Shown here piece by piece: positions 33,544-42,489 of a stretch of 64,000 bases of DNA. This DNA comes from Microtetraspora glauca (lineage in GTDB: Bacteria > Actinomycetota > Actinomycetes > Streptosporangiales > Streptosporangiaceae): assembly GCA_001570385.1 (NCBI GenBank), contig BBYL01000019.1, positions 1 to 64,000 on the forward strand, given 5' to 3'. The notes under the pieces are model-generated. The model saw only the letters and a program-made list of their open reading frames with translations. It was not told the DNA's origin and searched no databases. A program made the translations under genes and the position numbers. Numbering within the stretch: the first letter of the stretch is position 1; the number at the start of each line of letters is the position of its first letter.

Positions 33544-34629
33544 TCATGTGGCGGGGGCCGGTGCCGTCCTCCCGGTGGTGTCGGTGCCGATGGCGTCGAG
33601 AAGGTCGAGGCCGATGGACCGAACCTGCGCCACCACGACATGGGTGGACAGTCCGGACGAGTCGGTGAGCGCGGCGCCCACCGACTCGGCCGCCGCGACG
33701 GCGGCCGCCCGTGCGTCTCCCGGCGGCCTGGTCCCGGCGAGCTCGTCCTGCAGGAGGCGGACCGCGCTCGTCATGAGACGCAGCCCCTCGACCACCTCTT
33801 TCGGGACCTGTTCACCGTCGATCAGCGCTCTGAGGGTCCGGCGGGAGAGCACTCTGGAGTTCCGCAGCGCGTAGTCGAGCGGCGCGCGCGCCGCGACGTA
33901 GCGGTCGAGCGCCCGGCGGCTTCTCCACCGGATGGGCGAGATGATCGAGATCTCCGTCCCGGTCTCCAGCGCCTTCTCGAACGCCTCGATGGACGTGTGC
34001 GTGCCCCGTACCGCCTCCAGGGCGTCCGCGGCCTGCGTGGGATCGCGCCTCTCGATCGCCTCGGCGGTCGCGAGCAGGGTGCCGGCGAGCGCGTCGAAGA
34101 TCGCGGCGGCGTGGTATCGGGCGAGAGCGACCGGGTCCGCGGGCAGCAGGGCGACCATCGCGATTCCGATGAGGCCGCCGGTCAGCGCGTCGATCATCCG
34201 GTGGAAGCCGCCCGTCCCGCCGGGAGGCAGCAGGGTGGCGACGAGTACGGCGGACGAGCCCGCCTGCAGGACGATGACGGAACCGGTGTCCAGGAAGACC
34301 GCGGTGGCGAGGGCCAGGGCGACGACCAGAGCTATCTGCCATGGACCGGAGCCGATCTGCGAGATCAGCAGGTCTCCGACGCCCACCCCCACGGTGACCC
34401 CGATCACCATCTCCGCCAGGCGGCGGAGCCGCTGGCCGAGCGAGATGCCGACGCAGATCACCACGGCGATCGGCGCGAAGAACGGCCGCGGGTGTTCCAG
34501 CACGTCCTTCGCCACGCTCCACGCGAGAGCGGCGCCCGCGGCGCACTGCGCGATGGGCGGCGCCATGACCACCAGCCGTCGCCACCGCTTGCGGACCCCC
34601 GTGCCCGCCCTGGCTCCACTCCATTTCAC
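33544..34629 (-). CDS. FUSC-family inner-membrane protein
   Basis: A 361-residue protein with an N-terminal membrane half of about six helices (VVMAPPIAQCAAGAALAWSVA, FFAPIAVVICVGISLGQRLRRLAEMVIGV) and a cytoplasmic helical C-terminal half. This is the architecture of the fusaric-acid/aromatic-acid exporter (FUSC/ArAE) group. The start is GTG at 34629. It is divergent from the DNA ligase gene with a 211-bp spacer and has no obvious regulator nearby. The export substrate is unknown. Confidence 0.85.
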   Translation of the reverse strand: MKWSGARAGTGVRKRWRRLVVMAPPIAQCAAGAALAWSVAKDVLEHPRPFFAPIAVVICVGISLGQRLRRLAEMVIGVTVGVGVGDLLISQIGSGPWQIALVVALALATAVFLDTGSVIVLQAGSSAVLVATLLPPGGTGGFHRMIDALTGGLIGIAMVALLPADPVALARYHAAAIFDALAGTLLATAEAIERRDPTQAADALEAVRGTHTSIEAFEKALETGTEISIISPIRWRSRRALDRYVAARAPLDYALRNSRVLSRRTLRALIDGEQVPKEVVEGLRLMTSAVRLLQDELAGTRPPGDARAAAVAAAESVGAALTDSSGLSTHVVVAQVRSIGLDLLDAIGTDTTGRTAPAPAT

Positions 34630-34840
34630 GATGCAGACCCTTATATCCCTTTCATCGCGATATGCGTGTCAAAAGTAGTGTTCGCCGGAGGCGTGTCGAG
34701 ACGGTAAGGCGGACTTTTCGCCCTGGTTACGGGTGATCCCCGGTCGGGCGGCGGCGCCGGATCTCGGCGCGCTGCTCGCCGCCGAGGCGCCGTCGTGACG
34801 GATGTTCTCGATTGTCGGTGGGACACGGCACGATGTGCGC

Positions 34841-36949
34841 ATGACTGACGCTCTCCATGCCACGCCGCTCGCCGACCAGGCCGCATACGCCCAGGCCGTG
34901 CGTGACGCGGTCGACGCCGCCGCCGCTTACTACGGCGCGGGCGACTCCGCTCTGGACGACGACGCCTACGACCGCCTGGTGCGCGGCATCGAGGCGTACG
35001 AGGCGGCCCACCCCGAGCACGTGCTGCCCGGCTCCCCCACGGGGAAGGTCGCCGGCGGGGCCGTGGTCGGGGACGTCCCGCACACCGTCCCGATGCTGAG
35101 CCTGGACAATGTCTTCTCCGCCGAGGAGCTGGCCGGGTGGGCGGCCGGGCTGGAGCGGCGGCTCGGCCGCCCCGTCGAGATGTGGAGCGTCGAGCCCAAG
35201 CTCGACGGGCTGGCGGTGTCCGCCCGCTACCACGGCGGGCGGCTGGTCCAGCTCGTGACGCGCGGCGACGGCGTGGCGGGTGAGGACGTGTCGCACGCGA
35301 TCGGCACCGTCGTCGGCCTGCCAGAGACGCTGTCGGAGCAGGTGACCGTGGAGATCCGCGGCGAGGTGCTGATGACCGCCGCCCAGTTCGAGGAGGCGTG
35401 CGCCAAACGCACCGCCCATGACGGCACCACGTTCGCGAACCCGCGCAGCGCCGCCGCCGGGACGCTGCGTGCCAAGGACCGGCCCTACCGATGCGAGATG
35501 ACGTTCTTCGGGTACGGCGCGCTGCCGTTGCCGCCCGACGACGCGAGCGAGCTGGCCGGTCGGCTGCGGGAGCTGCCGCACAGCCAGATCATGGACCTGG
35601 TCGCCGGCCTCGGCGTGCGGACCACCGGCGCGACCCCCGTCGGCGTGATCGCCGTCGCCACGGTCGAGCAGGTCCAGACCCGCGTCGAGGAGATCGCCGC
35701 GGTGCGCGCGGAGCTGCCGTTCGGCATCGACGGCATCGTCGTCAAGGCCGACCTGGCCACCGACCAGGAGCAGGCCGGGTTCAGCTCACGGGCGCCCCGC
35801 TGGGCCATCGCCTACAAACTGCCCGCGGTCGAGAAGATCACCAAGCTGGTCGAGGTGGAGTGGAACGTCGGCCGCACCGGCATCATCGCGCCGCGCGCGG
35901 TGCTGGAGCCGGTACTGCTGGACGGCAGCGTGGTCACCTACGCCACGCTGCACAACCCGGCGGACATCACCCGGCGCGGCCTCATGCTCGGCGATCACGT
36001 CACCGTCTACAAGGCGGGCGACGTGATCCCGAGGGTGGAGGCGCCCGTGGCGCACCTGCGGACCGGTGACGAGCGGGTGATCACGTTCCCGGACGTCTGC
36101 CCGAGATGCGGCGGCGAGATCGACGCCAGCCAGCAGCGCTGGCGGTGCGCCCGCGGCCGGGCCTGCCATGCCGTCGCCTCGGTCAGCTACGCCGTGGGCC
36201 GCGACCAGCTCGACATCGAGGGCCTGGGGGAGACCCGCATCGTCCAACTCGTCGACGCGGGTCTGATCGCCGACTTCGCCGACCTGTTCACCCTCACCCG
36301 CGAGCAGATCCTCAGCCTGGAGCGAATGGGCGAGACCAGCACCGACAACCTGCTGGCCGCCATCGAGCGGGCCAAGGAGAAGCCGCTGAACAAGGTGTTC
36401 TGCGCGCTCGGCGTCCGGGGGACCGGTCGCTCGATGTCGCGGCGGATCGCCCGCCACTTCGGCTCGATGGACGCGATCCGCGCCGCCGACGCCGAGGGGT
36501 TGCAGGCCGTGGACGGCATCGGACCGGAGAAGGCCGCCGCCCTGGTGGAGGAACTGGCCGAGCTCGCACCGCTGATCGACCGGCTCGTGGCGGCCGGGGT
36601 GACGATGACCGAGCCGGGCGTGACCGGGCCGGCCGCGACCGGGCAGGGCGGCGCCGGATCGGATGGCACGGCCGAGGCGGACGCCGGACCCGCCGTGGAG
36701 CTCCCGCTCACGGGGATGGCCGTCGTCGTGACCGGCGCGATGAGCGGCCCGCTGGAGGCGCTGTCCCGCAACGAGATGAACGAGCTGATCGAGCGCGCCG
36801 GGGGCAAGGCGTCCTCCAGCGTCTCGGCCCGCACCTCCCTGCTCGTGGCGGGAGAGAAGGCCGGGTCCAAGCGCGACAAGGCCACCACCCTGGGCGTGCG
36901 CATCGCCACCCCCGAGGAGTTCGCCGCCATGGTCCACGCGTTCATCTGA
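34841..36949 (+). CDS. ligA: NAD-dependent DNA ligase
   Basis: DNA ligase of 702 residues. The adenylation motif is VEPKLDGLAVSARY with the AMP-accepting lysine. It is followed by the OB domain, a four-Cys zinc finger (CPRCGG and CARGRAC), the helix-hairpin-helix domain (GVRGTGRSMSRRIA, AVDGIGPEKAAAL), an unusually Gly/Ala/Asp-rich linker near residue 600, and a BRCT domain (AVVVTGAMSGPLEALSRNEM). The ATG at 34841 gives the family N-terminus. Many actinomycetes carry a second LigA; the gene has no replication or repair neighbours here, so it could be that paralogue. Which copy this is cannot be told from the window. Confidence 0.93.
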   Translation: MTDALHATPLADQAAYAQAVRDAVDAAAAYYGAGDSALDDDAYDRLVRGIEAYEAAHPEHVLPGSPTGKVAGGAVVGDVPHTVPMLSLDNVFSAEELAGWAAGLERRLGRPVEMWSVEPKLDGLAVSARYHGGRLVQLVTRGDGVAGEDVSHAIGTVVGLPETLSEQVTVEIRGEVLMTAAQFEEACAKRTAHDGTTFANPRSAAAGTLRAKDRPYRCEMTFFGYGALPLPPDDASELAGRLRELPHSQIMDLVAGLGVRTTGATPVGVIAVATVEQVQTRVEEIAAVRAELPFGIDGIVVKADLATDQEQAGFSSRAPRWAIAYKLPAVEKITKLVEVEWNVGRTGIIAPRAVLEPVLLDGSVVTYATLHNPADITRRGLMLGDHVTVYKAGDVIPRVEAPVAHLRTGDERVITFPDVCPRCGGEIDASQQRWRCARGRACHAVASVSYAVGRDQLDIEGLGETRIVQLVDAGLIADFADLFTLTREQILSLERMGETSTDNLLAAIERAKEKPLNKVFCALGVRGTGRSMSRRIARHFGSMDAIRAADAEGLQAVDGIGPEKAAALVEELAELAPLIDRLVAAGVTMTEPGVTGPAATGQGGAGSDGTAEADAGPAVELPLTGMAVVVTGAMSGPLEALSRNEMNELIERAGGKASSSVSARTSLLVAGEKAGSKRDKATTLGVRIATPEEFAAMVHAFI

Positions 36950-37207
36950 GGACGGGTCGCCGAGCCCGCCTTCACGATGGGCGGCGTACCCGGCGTCACC
37001 GCCTGCCTGTGGCGGACGGCGACCGGAATTCACCGCCTGACTGGGGCCGGCCGCCCGCGAGTGGTGGCGCGTTGCCGACGCAGGAGTGGGGGGCCGGCCG
37101 CGGCTTGACGTTCACGCGCTGCCTCGCTGACGCTTGCAGGAGCAGGTGTCGCGACCTCGGCGGCCACAGAGGCTGTACGGGCTGAAACGTCGACTCTTCA
37201 CGAAGGG
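36950..37207. other. 258-bp spacer with no recognised feature
   Basis: GC-rich DNA between the ligase and the nucleotidyltransferase genes. No hairpin, operator or protein-like frame stands out. GAAGGG before the ATG at 37208 is the only ribosome-binding signal. Confidence 0.5.
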
Positions 37208-37978
37208 ATGACGTGGATGCACCCCATGCTGCGACGGCTCGACGACCTCGCCGCCCACCTGGCCACGCGCGGTGACGCTCTCGCGCTGCTCGGTCTCGGC
37301 TCGGCCGGCGCCGAGCACGACCGGCTCGACGAGCACTCCGACCTGGACTTCTTCGTCGTCGTCGAGGATGCCGCCAAGCCCCGTTACCTGGAGTCCATCG
37401 ACTGGTTGCAGGCACCTTGCCCGGTCGCGTACAGCTTCGCCAACGACCGGAACGGACGCAAGGCGCTGTTCGCCGACGGGATCTTCGTGGAGTACGCGGT
37501 CTTCACGCTTGAGGAGCTGGCCCGGGTCCCCTTCCACGGCGCGCGGGTCGTCTGGCAGCGCGACGACGCGCCCGCCGGTCTGGCGGAGGACGGAACGCCA
37601 CCCGCCGGCCCGCCGTACGACACGGTGGAGTTCCACCTGAACGAGGCCCTGTCCAACCTCTACGTCGGCCTGCACCGCGAGTTGCGCGGCGAGCGGCTGG
37701 CCGCGGCTCGCTTCATCCAGTCGTTCGCCGTCGACCGGGTGATCGCCCTGCTGCGCCTCACTTCCGCTCGGGCGCACCACCGCCGTGATCCGTTCGAGCC
37801 GAGCCGGCGCGTGGAGCAGGCGTATTCGCCGGAGGTGTTGCCGTTGGCCGAGATGGTCCCCGGTTACGCGCGCAACAGGCAGGCCGCCGCGGTCACTCTG
37901 GCCTGGCTGGAGGAGCGGTTCGCGGTCGACCTCGTGATAGCGGACGCCATCCGAGGGCTTCTGTCCGGCCCTCGGTAG
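37208..37978 (+). CDS. Nucleotidyltransferase-domain protein
   Basis: A 256-residue protein with a polymerase-beta-type nucleotidyltransferase fold. The active-site motif is GLGSAGAEHDRLDEHSDLDFFVVV, matching the GS...DxD pattern with Asp44 and Asp46 or nearby residues. The remainder is helical and resembles aminoglycoside 6-adenylyltransferase or streptomycin 3'-adenylyltransferase-like chromosomal proteins of unknown substrate. Antibiotic resistance should not be assumed. It is followed by a strong terminator hairpin shared with the converging peptidase gene. Confidence 0.75.
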   Translation: MTWMHPMLRRLDDLAAHLATRGDALALLGLGSAGAEHDRLDEHSDLDFFVVVEDAAKPRYLESIDWLQAPCPVAYSFANDRNGRKALFADGIFVEYAVFTLEELARVPFHGARVVWQRDDAPAGLAEDGTPPAGPPYDTVEFHLNEALSNLYVGLHRELRGERLAAARFIQSFAVDRVIALLRLTSARAHHRRDPFEPSRRVEQAYSPEVLPLAEMVPGYARNRQAAAVTLAWLEERFAVDLVIADAIRGLLSGPR

Positions 37979-38133
37979 GACCCCGCCCCCATGAGGGCCG
38001 CACCGGTCCCCGCTCCTCGACCCGGCCATGACGGGCGACGCCGCGGTGGTGCGGGCTCGCCGGAGCACTGGTACCTCGTCCTGTTCGGGGCCGCTGGTGC
38101 TGATCCCGCAGGTGGATCACAGTGACAGTGCCG

Positions 38134-38160
38134 CGGGGGCGGGCTGTCGGCCCGCCCCCG
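38134..38160. terminator. 11-bp GC hairpin between converging genes
   Basis: Perfect arms 38134-38144 and 38150-38160 with a 5-nt loop. It lies 14 bp beyond the peptidase stop and could terminate both transcripts. Confidence 0.75.
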
Positions 38161-38174
38161 GGTCGTGGCCCTGG

Positions 38175-40130
38175 TCAGCCGTTCGCCGCGGCGAACGCGG
38201 CGGCTCCGCCGACGATCGGCAGCATGACGGTGCTCTTCGTCGTGTCGAGATACAGTGTCGCGCCGGGGGCGGGCCGGATGGTGTAGTCGTAGTCGCTGGA
38301 CAGCAGGACGACGCCGAGACGGTGTCCGGCCGCGAAGACGTAGTCGTGGGGCTGCAGGTCGAAGTCGAGGCGATAGGGCGTGCCCGGCTTGACCGGCTCG
38401 GTCCGCGAGATCGACTTACGGTTCTGCGGATCCACCCAACCCCGAGTGATGATCTTCGCCTTGCCGTTCTGGTCGTAGTCGACGAGCAGCGCCGTGACGT
38501 TCGCGGCCGGCTGGCCGAAGGACATCCGCAGCGAGACCCGCGGCGTGCCGCTGAGCCGGACCGCGCCGGTCAGCGTCCCCGACTTGTAGGCGAGGCGGTT
38601 GGGAGACGTCGCGGCATCGGCGAGGGTCTGCGCCCGCTTCGACGCGTCGTCGACGATCGTCTCGGTCACCGGCTTGCCCTGGCGGGTCTTGTCGTCGGTG
38701 AGGACGCCGGAGGCCCCGTTCGTGCCGGGCGCCAGATTGAGCTCGGTGTCCGCCGCGGCAGGTTCGGGCCACTCGGGGTACTCCACCAGCGTCCTGTCCT
38801 CGCGCTGGATCAGGGCCCGCGGGTCGTTCTCCACGCCGTTCTCGTAACCCCACAGGTAGCGGGTGAACCAGCGGTTGAGCACGTTGACGCTGGGGGAGCC
38901 GCCGTGCCCGCCCTGATGCAGATAGATCTTGTGCGGCACCCCGCGCGCCTTGAGCGCCTCGTACCACTGGGCGGCGTGCTTGGTCTTGACGTTCCAGTCG
39001 TTGAGCCCGTGCGCGACCAGCACGGCGGCGTGGACCCTGCCGACGTCGTTCATGTAGTTGCGCTCGTCCCAGAAGGCGCTGTAGTCGCCGGTGACCCGGT
39101 CCTGTGCCTTCGCGAGCTCCTCGATGACGCTTCGGCAGATCTGCTTGTCCGCGCGGGTGTAGACGTACTCCGCGAGTACATCGGTGTCCTCGCCCTGGTA
39201 GCCGCCCGGGGCGACCACGGCGCCGTTCGCGCGGTAGTAGTCGTACCAGCTCGAGATCGCCGAGATCGGCACGATGGCCTCGAGACCATCGACACCGGTG
39301 CTCGCGACGGCGTTGGGCAGGGTTCCGTTGTACGACGTGCCGATCATGCCGACCTTGCCGGTCGTCCACGTCGCGTCGACTTCCCTGCCGGTGGCGTCGT
39401 ATGCCTTGGCGCGGCCGTTGAGCCAGTCGATGACGGACGTCGCGCCGATGGTCTCGTTGCGCCCACCGGTGGTGGGACAGCCGTCGGACTTGCCGCTGCC
39501 CAGCGACTCGGCGTGGACCACCGCGAAACCGCGCGGCAGCCAGTTGGACTCGTGGCTGGTGCTGATGGCGGGCTGCGGCCCGGTGCCCGCAGCGGAAGCG
39601 TCGGCCCCGTCTGCCGCGTCGGTGGTGGCGGCGTTCAGCCGCTCGTCGGACGCCGGATCCTTCAGCGAACCACCTCGGTTCATCCAGCCCTTGCCCGGGC
39701 GGAGTGCCTGGTTGAGCTCGTGATCGACGTTGTGGTTCGTGACCGGATTGCCCCCCGCGTAGTAGGGGCTGACCTCGTACACGACGGGCGACTTCAGGCC
39801 GGCCGTCTCGGTCTCTCTGAGCCGGGTGACCTCGGCGTGCACCCGGTCGTTCCGGCCGTCGCCGTCACTGTCGACGGGAGTCTCAATCCACACTTCCTCG
39901 CGGATCCAGTCGTTGCGGTTCGACGAGAACACCGGCTGGGCCATGCCGTCAGTGAAGACCGGTCCCACGGACGGGGCGGCGGCCGCGCCGACGGGTGTCG
40001 GAGTCGCCGCGATCCCGGCGAGGGTCATGCTGGCGGCGAGACCCAGCGCGGCAGCGCCGCGACGTACTGATTTCGGACTGCGGAACGCGGTTGGTGCGAC
40101 AGGGCCCGTCACCTGGCGGGGCATCGACAT
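38175..40130 (-). CDS. Secreted Xaa-Pro dipeptidyl-peptidase (CocE/NonD hydrolase)
   Basis: Serine hydrolase of 651 residues with a Sec signal peptide (GAAALGLAASMTLAGIAATP). The alpha/beta-hydrolase nucleophile elbow is GTSYNG, the acid is in HGLNDWNVK and the histidine in LHQGGHGG. The C-terminal jelly-roll domain is typical of X-Pro dipeptidyl-peptidases (VRLSGTPRVSLRMSF, GHRLGVVLLSSDYDYT). It probably releases X-Pro dipeptides outside the cell. The ATG at 40130 has GGGAAGG 7 nt upstream and is preferred to the longer frame starting at 40178. Confidence 0.92.
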   Translation of the reverse strand: MSMPRQVTGPVAPTAFRSPKSVRRGAAALGLAASMTLAGIAATPTPVGAAAAPSVGPVFTDGMAQPVFSSNRNDWIREEVWIETPVDSDGDGRNDRVHAEVTRLRETETAGLKSPVVYEVSPYYAGGNPVTNHNVDHELNQALRPGKGWMNRGGSLKDPASDERLNAATTDAADGADASAAGTGPQPAISTSHESNWLPRGFAVVHAESLGSGKSDGCPTTGGRNETIGATSVIDWLNGRAKAYDATGREVDATWTTGKVGMIGTSYNGTLPNAVASTGVDGLEAIVPISAISSWYDYYRANGAVVAPGGYQGEDTDVLAEYVYTRADKQICRSVIEELAKAQDRVTGDYSAFWDERNYMNDVGRVHAAVLVAHGLNDWNVKTKHAAQWYEALKARGVPHKIYLHQGGHGGSPSVNVLNRWFTRYLWGYENGVENDPRALIQREDRTLVEYPEWPEPAAADTELNLAPGTNGASGVLTDDKTRQGKPVTETIVDDASKRAQTLADAATSPNRLAYKSGTLTGAVRLSGTPRVSLRMSFGQPAANVTALLVDYDQNGKAKIITRGWVDPQNRKSISRTEPVKPGTPYRLDFDLQPHDYVFAAGHRLGVVLLSSDYDYTIRPAPGATLYLDTTKSTVMLPIVGGAAAFAAANG

Positions 40131-40528
40131 CGGCAAACCTTCCCGAACGATCATCGCGGGGCCGGAAAACGGCCCCAAAAAGGGGGCACGGGACCGAAAA
40201 GGATGGCCCCGGGAAGGCTCGATGCTAGGGGCACAGGTGCGGAATGTCTTCGGACGGCTGCCTTATCTCGATCGCGGTATTTCCGACAAATGTCGAGCAA
40301 GGTCTCGGCGGCGGCCGACCACCGCGCGCACGGCACCGGACGCCGGTGAGCACCCCCGGGGCGGCCTGTCTCTCTCTGGGGGAGGATCGGCCGTCCCGAG
40401 AGCCCCGGTTCGTACGGACTCCCGCCAGGGGGACGCACCGGGCACCCCCCGCCGGCTTCCACGTCTCCTGCATGAACAGCGTGTTCCACGGTCGGCCGGG
40501 CGTGAGTAGGGGGTGCGCTGAACCGGGG
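40131..40528. other. Spacer of about 400 bp without a convincing gene
   Basis: Several short open frames occur on both strands but all are Arg/Pro-rich and unlike known families. The left part should hold the promoter of the peptidase gene; no specific regulatory palindrome was seen. Confidence 0.5.
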
Positions 40529-40557
40529 CGCCCTGGCGGAAACTCCCCGCCAGGGCG
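40529..40557 (-). terminator. 11-bp hairpin after the SnoaL-like gene
   Basis: Arms 40529-40539 and 40547-40557, perfect, 7-nt loop. It lies 11 bp beyond the stop at 40568 of the minus-strand gene. Confidence 0.75.
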
Positions 40558-40567
40558 TCCTCGTGGC

Positions 40568-40978
40568 TCACTTCGTGAAGGCGACGCTGATCGTGTGGCT
40601 GTCCTCGTGCATCCGGTAGCCGGTGATCCTGCCGTCGGCGACGGTGAAGTGCAGGGCGAACTCGTTGGTGAACGGCTTCCCCGTGGACACCACGCCGAAG
40701 CGGCTGCGACCGGTAACCACGGCGTGCCCGTCCTCGATCACGGTGGCGTCGATCGTGAACTCCTCGGCCGGGGTGAGCTCCTTGCCGAGCAGGGTGAAGA
40801 ACTCGGCGATCTCGTCCTTGCCGGATCGGGCCCCGGTCCAGGGCACGTTCGGCGCGCCGGGGACGAGGAAGTCCACGCGGTCCGCGAACAGGTCGAGCAG
40901 GCCGGGCAGGTCCCCCTCCCCGAAGCGGGTGAAGAAGGCGTCGACGATCTCGGGGGTGGTCTGGGGTGCGACGGTCAT
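40568..40978 (-). CDS. SnoaL/NTF2-like protein
   Basis: A 136-residue single-domain protein of the NTF2-like superfamily: helix EIVDAFFTRFGEGDLPGLLDLFADRVDFLVPG followed by the usual strands and ending ITGYRMHEDSHTISVAF. Such proteins act as small isomerases, hydrolases or binding proteins; no catalytic role can be assigned. The ATG at 40978 is divergent from a TetR gene, and two identical-form palindromes lie between them, so it is the likely target of that regulator. Confidence 0.85.
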   Translation of the reverse strand: MTVAPQTTPEIVDAFFTRFGEGDLPGLLDLFADRVDFLVPGAPNVPWTGARSGKDEIAEFFTLLGKELTPAEEFTIDATVIEDGHAVVTGRSRFGVVSTGKPFTNEFALHFTVADGRITGYRMHEDSHTISVAFTK

Positions 40979-41036
40979 GTCCGGTTCCGATCTCTCGTGG
41001 GGTGCGCGCGTCTCAGGGGGAGGCGCACGGCGAATT

Positions 41037-41054
41037 TCCAACTGAATGGTTGGA
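41037..41054. promoter_or_regulatory. TetR operator 1 (TCCAAC-N6-GTTGGA)
   Basis: Perfect inverted repeat with 6-bp arms and 6-bp spacer, in the SnoaL-like/TetR intergenic region. Confidence 0.85.
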
Positions 41055-41078
41055 GTATGGCACGCCCAGGAGTGGATT

Positions 41079-41096
41079 TCCAACCAGTGAGTTGGA
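41079..41096. promoter_or_regulatory. TetR operator 2 (TCCAAC-N6-GTTGGA)
   Basis: Second copy with the same arms and spacing, centred 42 bp (four helical turns) from operator 1 and ending 18 bp before the TetR start. Confidence 0.85.
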
Positions 41097-41114
41097 GTCC
41101 GGTAGTCTTGCCGC

Positions 41115-41699
41115 ATGGCATGGGACACCGCGAAGACGAGACGGCTCCTCCTCGAGGCCGCCGTGGAGGAGTTCGCCGAGCACGGCCCCCAGGGCGCGCG
41201 GGTGGACCGCGTCGCCGCCCGTGCCGGAGTGAACAAGGAGCGGATCTACCAGTACTTCGGCGGCAAGCAGCAGCTCTTCACCGCGGTGCTGGAGGCCGAG
41301 CTGGCCAAGGTCGCCGCGGCCGTGCCGCTCACCGACGACGAGGTCGCGCACCTGGGTGAGTACGCGGGACGCGTTTTCGACTATCACTGCGCGCATCCGC
41401 ACTTCCTCCGGCTTCTCGCCTGGGAGGGCCTGCAGGACGGCCAGGTCACGGTGGCGGCCGAGGACGAGCGGGCCGCGCACTACGCGGACAAGCTCGCCGC
41501 GTTCGCCAAAGCCCGGCACGAGGGGACGATCACCGGCGAGGTGGATGCCGCACACCTGCTCTACGCGGTGTACGCGCTCGCGACCTGGTGGTTCACCGCC
41601 CCGCAGGTCGTACGCATGATGATGGCCGGAGCCGACGACGACACCCAGGAAACGAGGCGGGCCGGGCTGGTCCGGATGGTGAACCGCCTGACCTCCTGA
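41115..41699 (+). CDS. TetR-family regulator
   Basis: Repressor of 194 residues. The N-terminal helix-turn-helix is KTRRLLLEAAVEEFAEHG, then VDRVAARAGVNKERIYQYFGGKQQLF. The ligand domain follows with VFDYHCAHPHFLRLLAWEG. Two TCCAAC-N6-GTTGGA operators between it and the divergent SnoaL-like gene point to local autoregulation. The GTG or ATG question does not arise; the ATG at 41115 is the only sensible start. Confidence 0.92.
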   Translation: MAWDTAKTRRLLLEAAVEEFAEHGPQGARVDRVAARAGVNKERIYQYFGGKQQLFTAVLEAELAKVAAAVPLTDDEVAHLGEYAGRVFDYHCAHPHFLRLLAWEGLQDGQVTVAAEDERAAHYADKLAAFAKARHEGTITGEVDAAHLLYAVYALATWWFTAPQVVRMMMAGADDDTQETRRAGLVRMVNRLTS

Positions 41700-41832
41700 G
41701 ACGGCCCTCCTCCGGCGAGGGGCGGAACGGCCGACGAGCGGGCGCGGTTCGTCCGACCGGACCCGGGCGGGGCCACACCGTGGCCTGCATCCGGCTCCGG
41801 CTGGTCCCGGGAACATCCCGGAGACCAGCCCG

Positions 41833-41916
41833 ACCCGACGACCGTCACCGGCGCCGAACGACCCGACGACCGTCACCGGCGCCGAACGACCCGACGACCG
41901 TCACCGGCGCCGAACG
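41833..41916. repeat. Three perfect tandem copies of a 28-bp unit
   Basis: Copies at 41833-41860, 41861-41888 and 41889-41916, identical and without spacers. They lie between the converging TetR and VOC genes, immediately beyond the VOC stop at 41926, in non-coding DNA. Confidence 0.95.
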
Positions 41917-41925
41917 GGCCGGCCG

Positions 41926-42321
41926 TCAGGGAAGGTTCAGCTGCCAGGAGACGCCGAAGCGGTCGTTGGTCCAGCCGAAGCGCTTGCTGAAGCCGTAGCA
42001 GTCGAGCGGCATCAGCGGCACGCCGTCCTGCGACAGTGCCGCGTACAGGCGCTCGAGCTCCGCTTCCGACTCACACTGCACGTACAGCGAGATGGACGGG
42101 GTGAAGGTGAAGGCGTGCGATACGTGGCTGTCGATGGCCATGTACTCCTGGCCCGCCAGCGTGAACACGGCGTGCTGCACGGTGCCCTCCGCGCCGGGCC
42201 CCTCGGAGCCGTAGCGGACCAGGCTGCGGACCTCGGCGTCGTCGAACAGCGACGTATAGAAGGTGATCGCCTCCTCGGCGACGCCTTCGAACATCAGGAA
42301 CGTGGTGATCTTCTGCGCCAT
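41926..42321 (-). CDS. VOC-family (PhnB/3-demethylubiquinone methyltransferase-like) protein
   Basis: A 131-residue protein. It begins KITTFLMFEGVAEEAITFYTSLF and ends YGFSKRFGWTNDRFGVSWQL, the pattern of the PhnB-like 3-dmu-9_3-mt domain family. These proteins have a glyoxalase fold but unknown activity. The ATG at 42321 fits the family start; an upstream ATG at 42360 adds unrelated sequence. The gene is monocistronic. Confidence 0.88.
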   Translation of the reverse strand: MAQKITTFLMFEGVAEEAITFYTSLFDDAEVRSLVRYGSEGPGAEGTVQHAVFTLAGQEYMAIDSHVSHAFTFTPSISLYVQCESEAELERLYAALSQDGVPLMPLDCYGFSKRFGWTNDRFGVSWQLNLP

Positions 42322-42489
42322 CGGATGGACTCCTGTCAGCGGTGTGGAAGGTGACGGCATTCGTGTCTCGCGGAGTATCCGGCCCGAACGGCACCCCCTG
42401 ATCGGCCGAGGAGGCGGAGGCGAAGGCGACGGACGGTCCTCGCGCGAAAGTCAGGAAGGCCGCGCGCACGCCGAGGAGGCGCGTACGGA

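Noticed and set aside
37208..37978. Calling the nucleotidyltransferase an aminoglycoside resistance gene
   Set aside because: Only the general GS...DxD motif is visible; sequence-specific features of known resistance enzymes could not be confirmed.
41833..41916. 28-bp repeats considered as a CRISPR array
   Set aside because: The copies are contiguous with no spacers and no cas genes are in the window.
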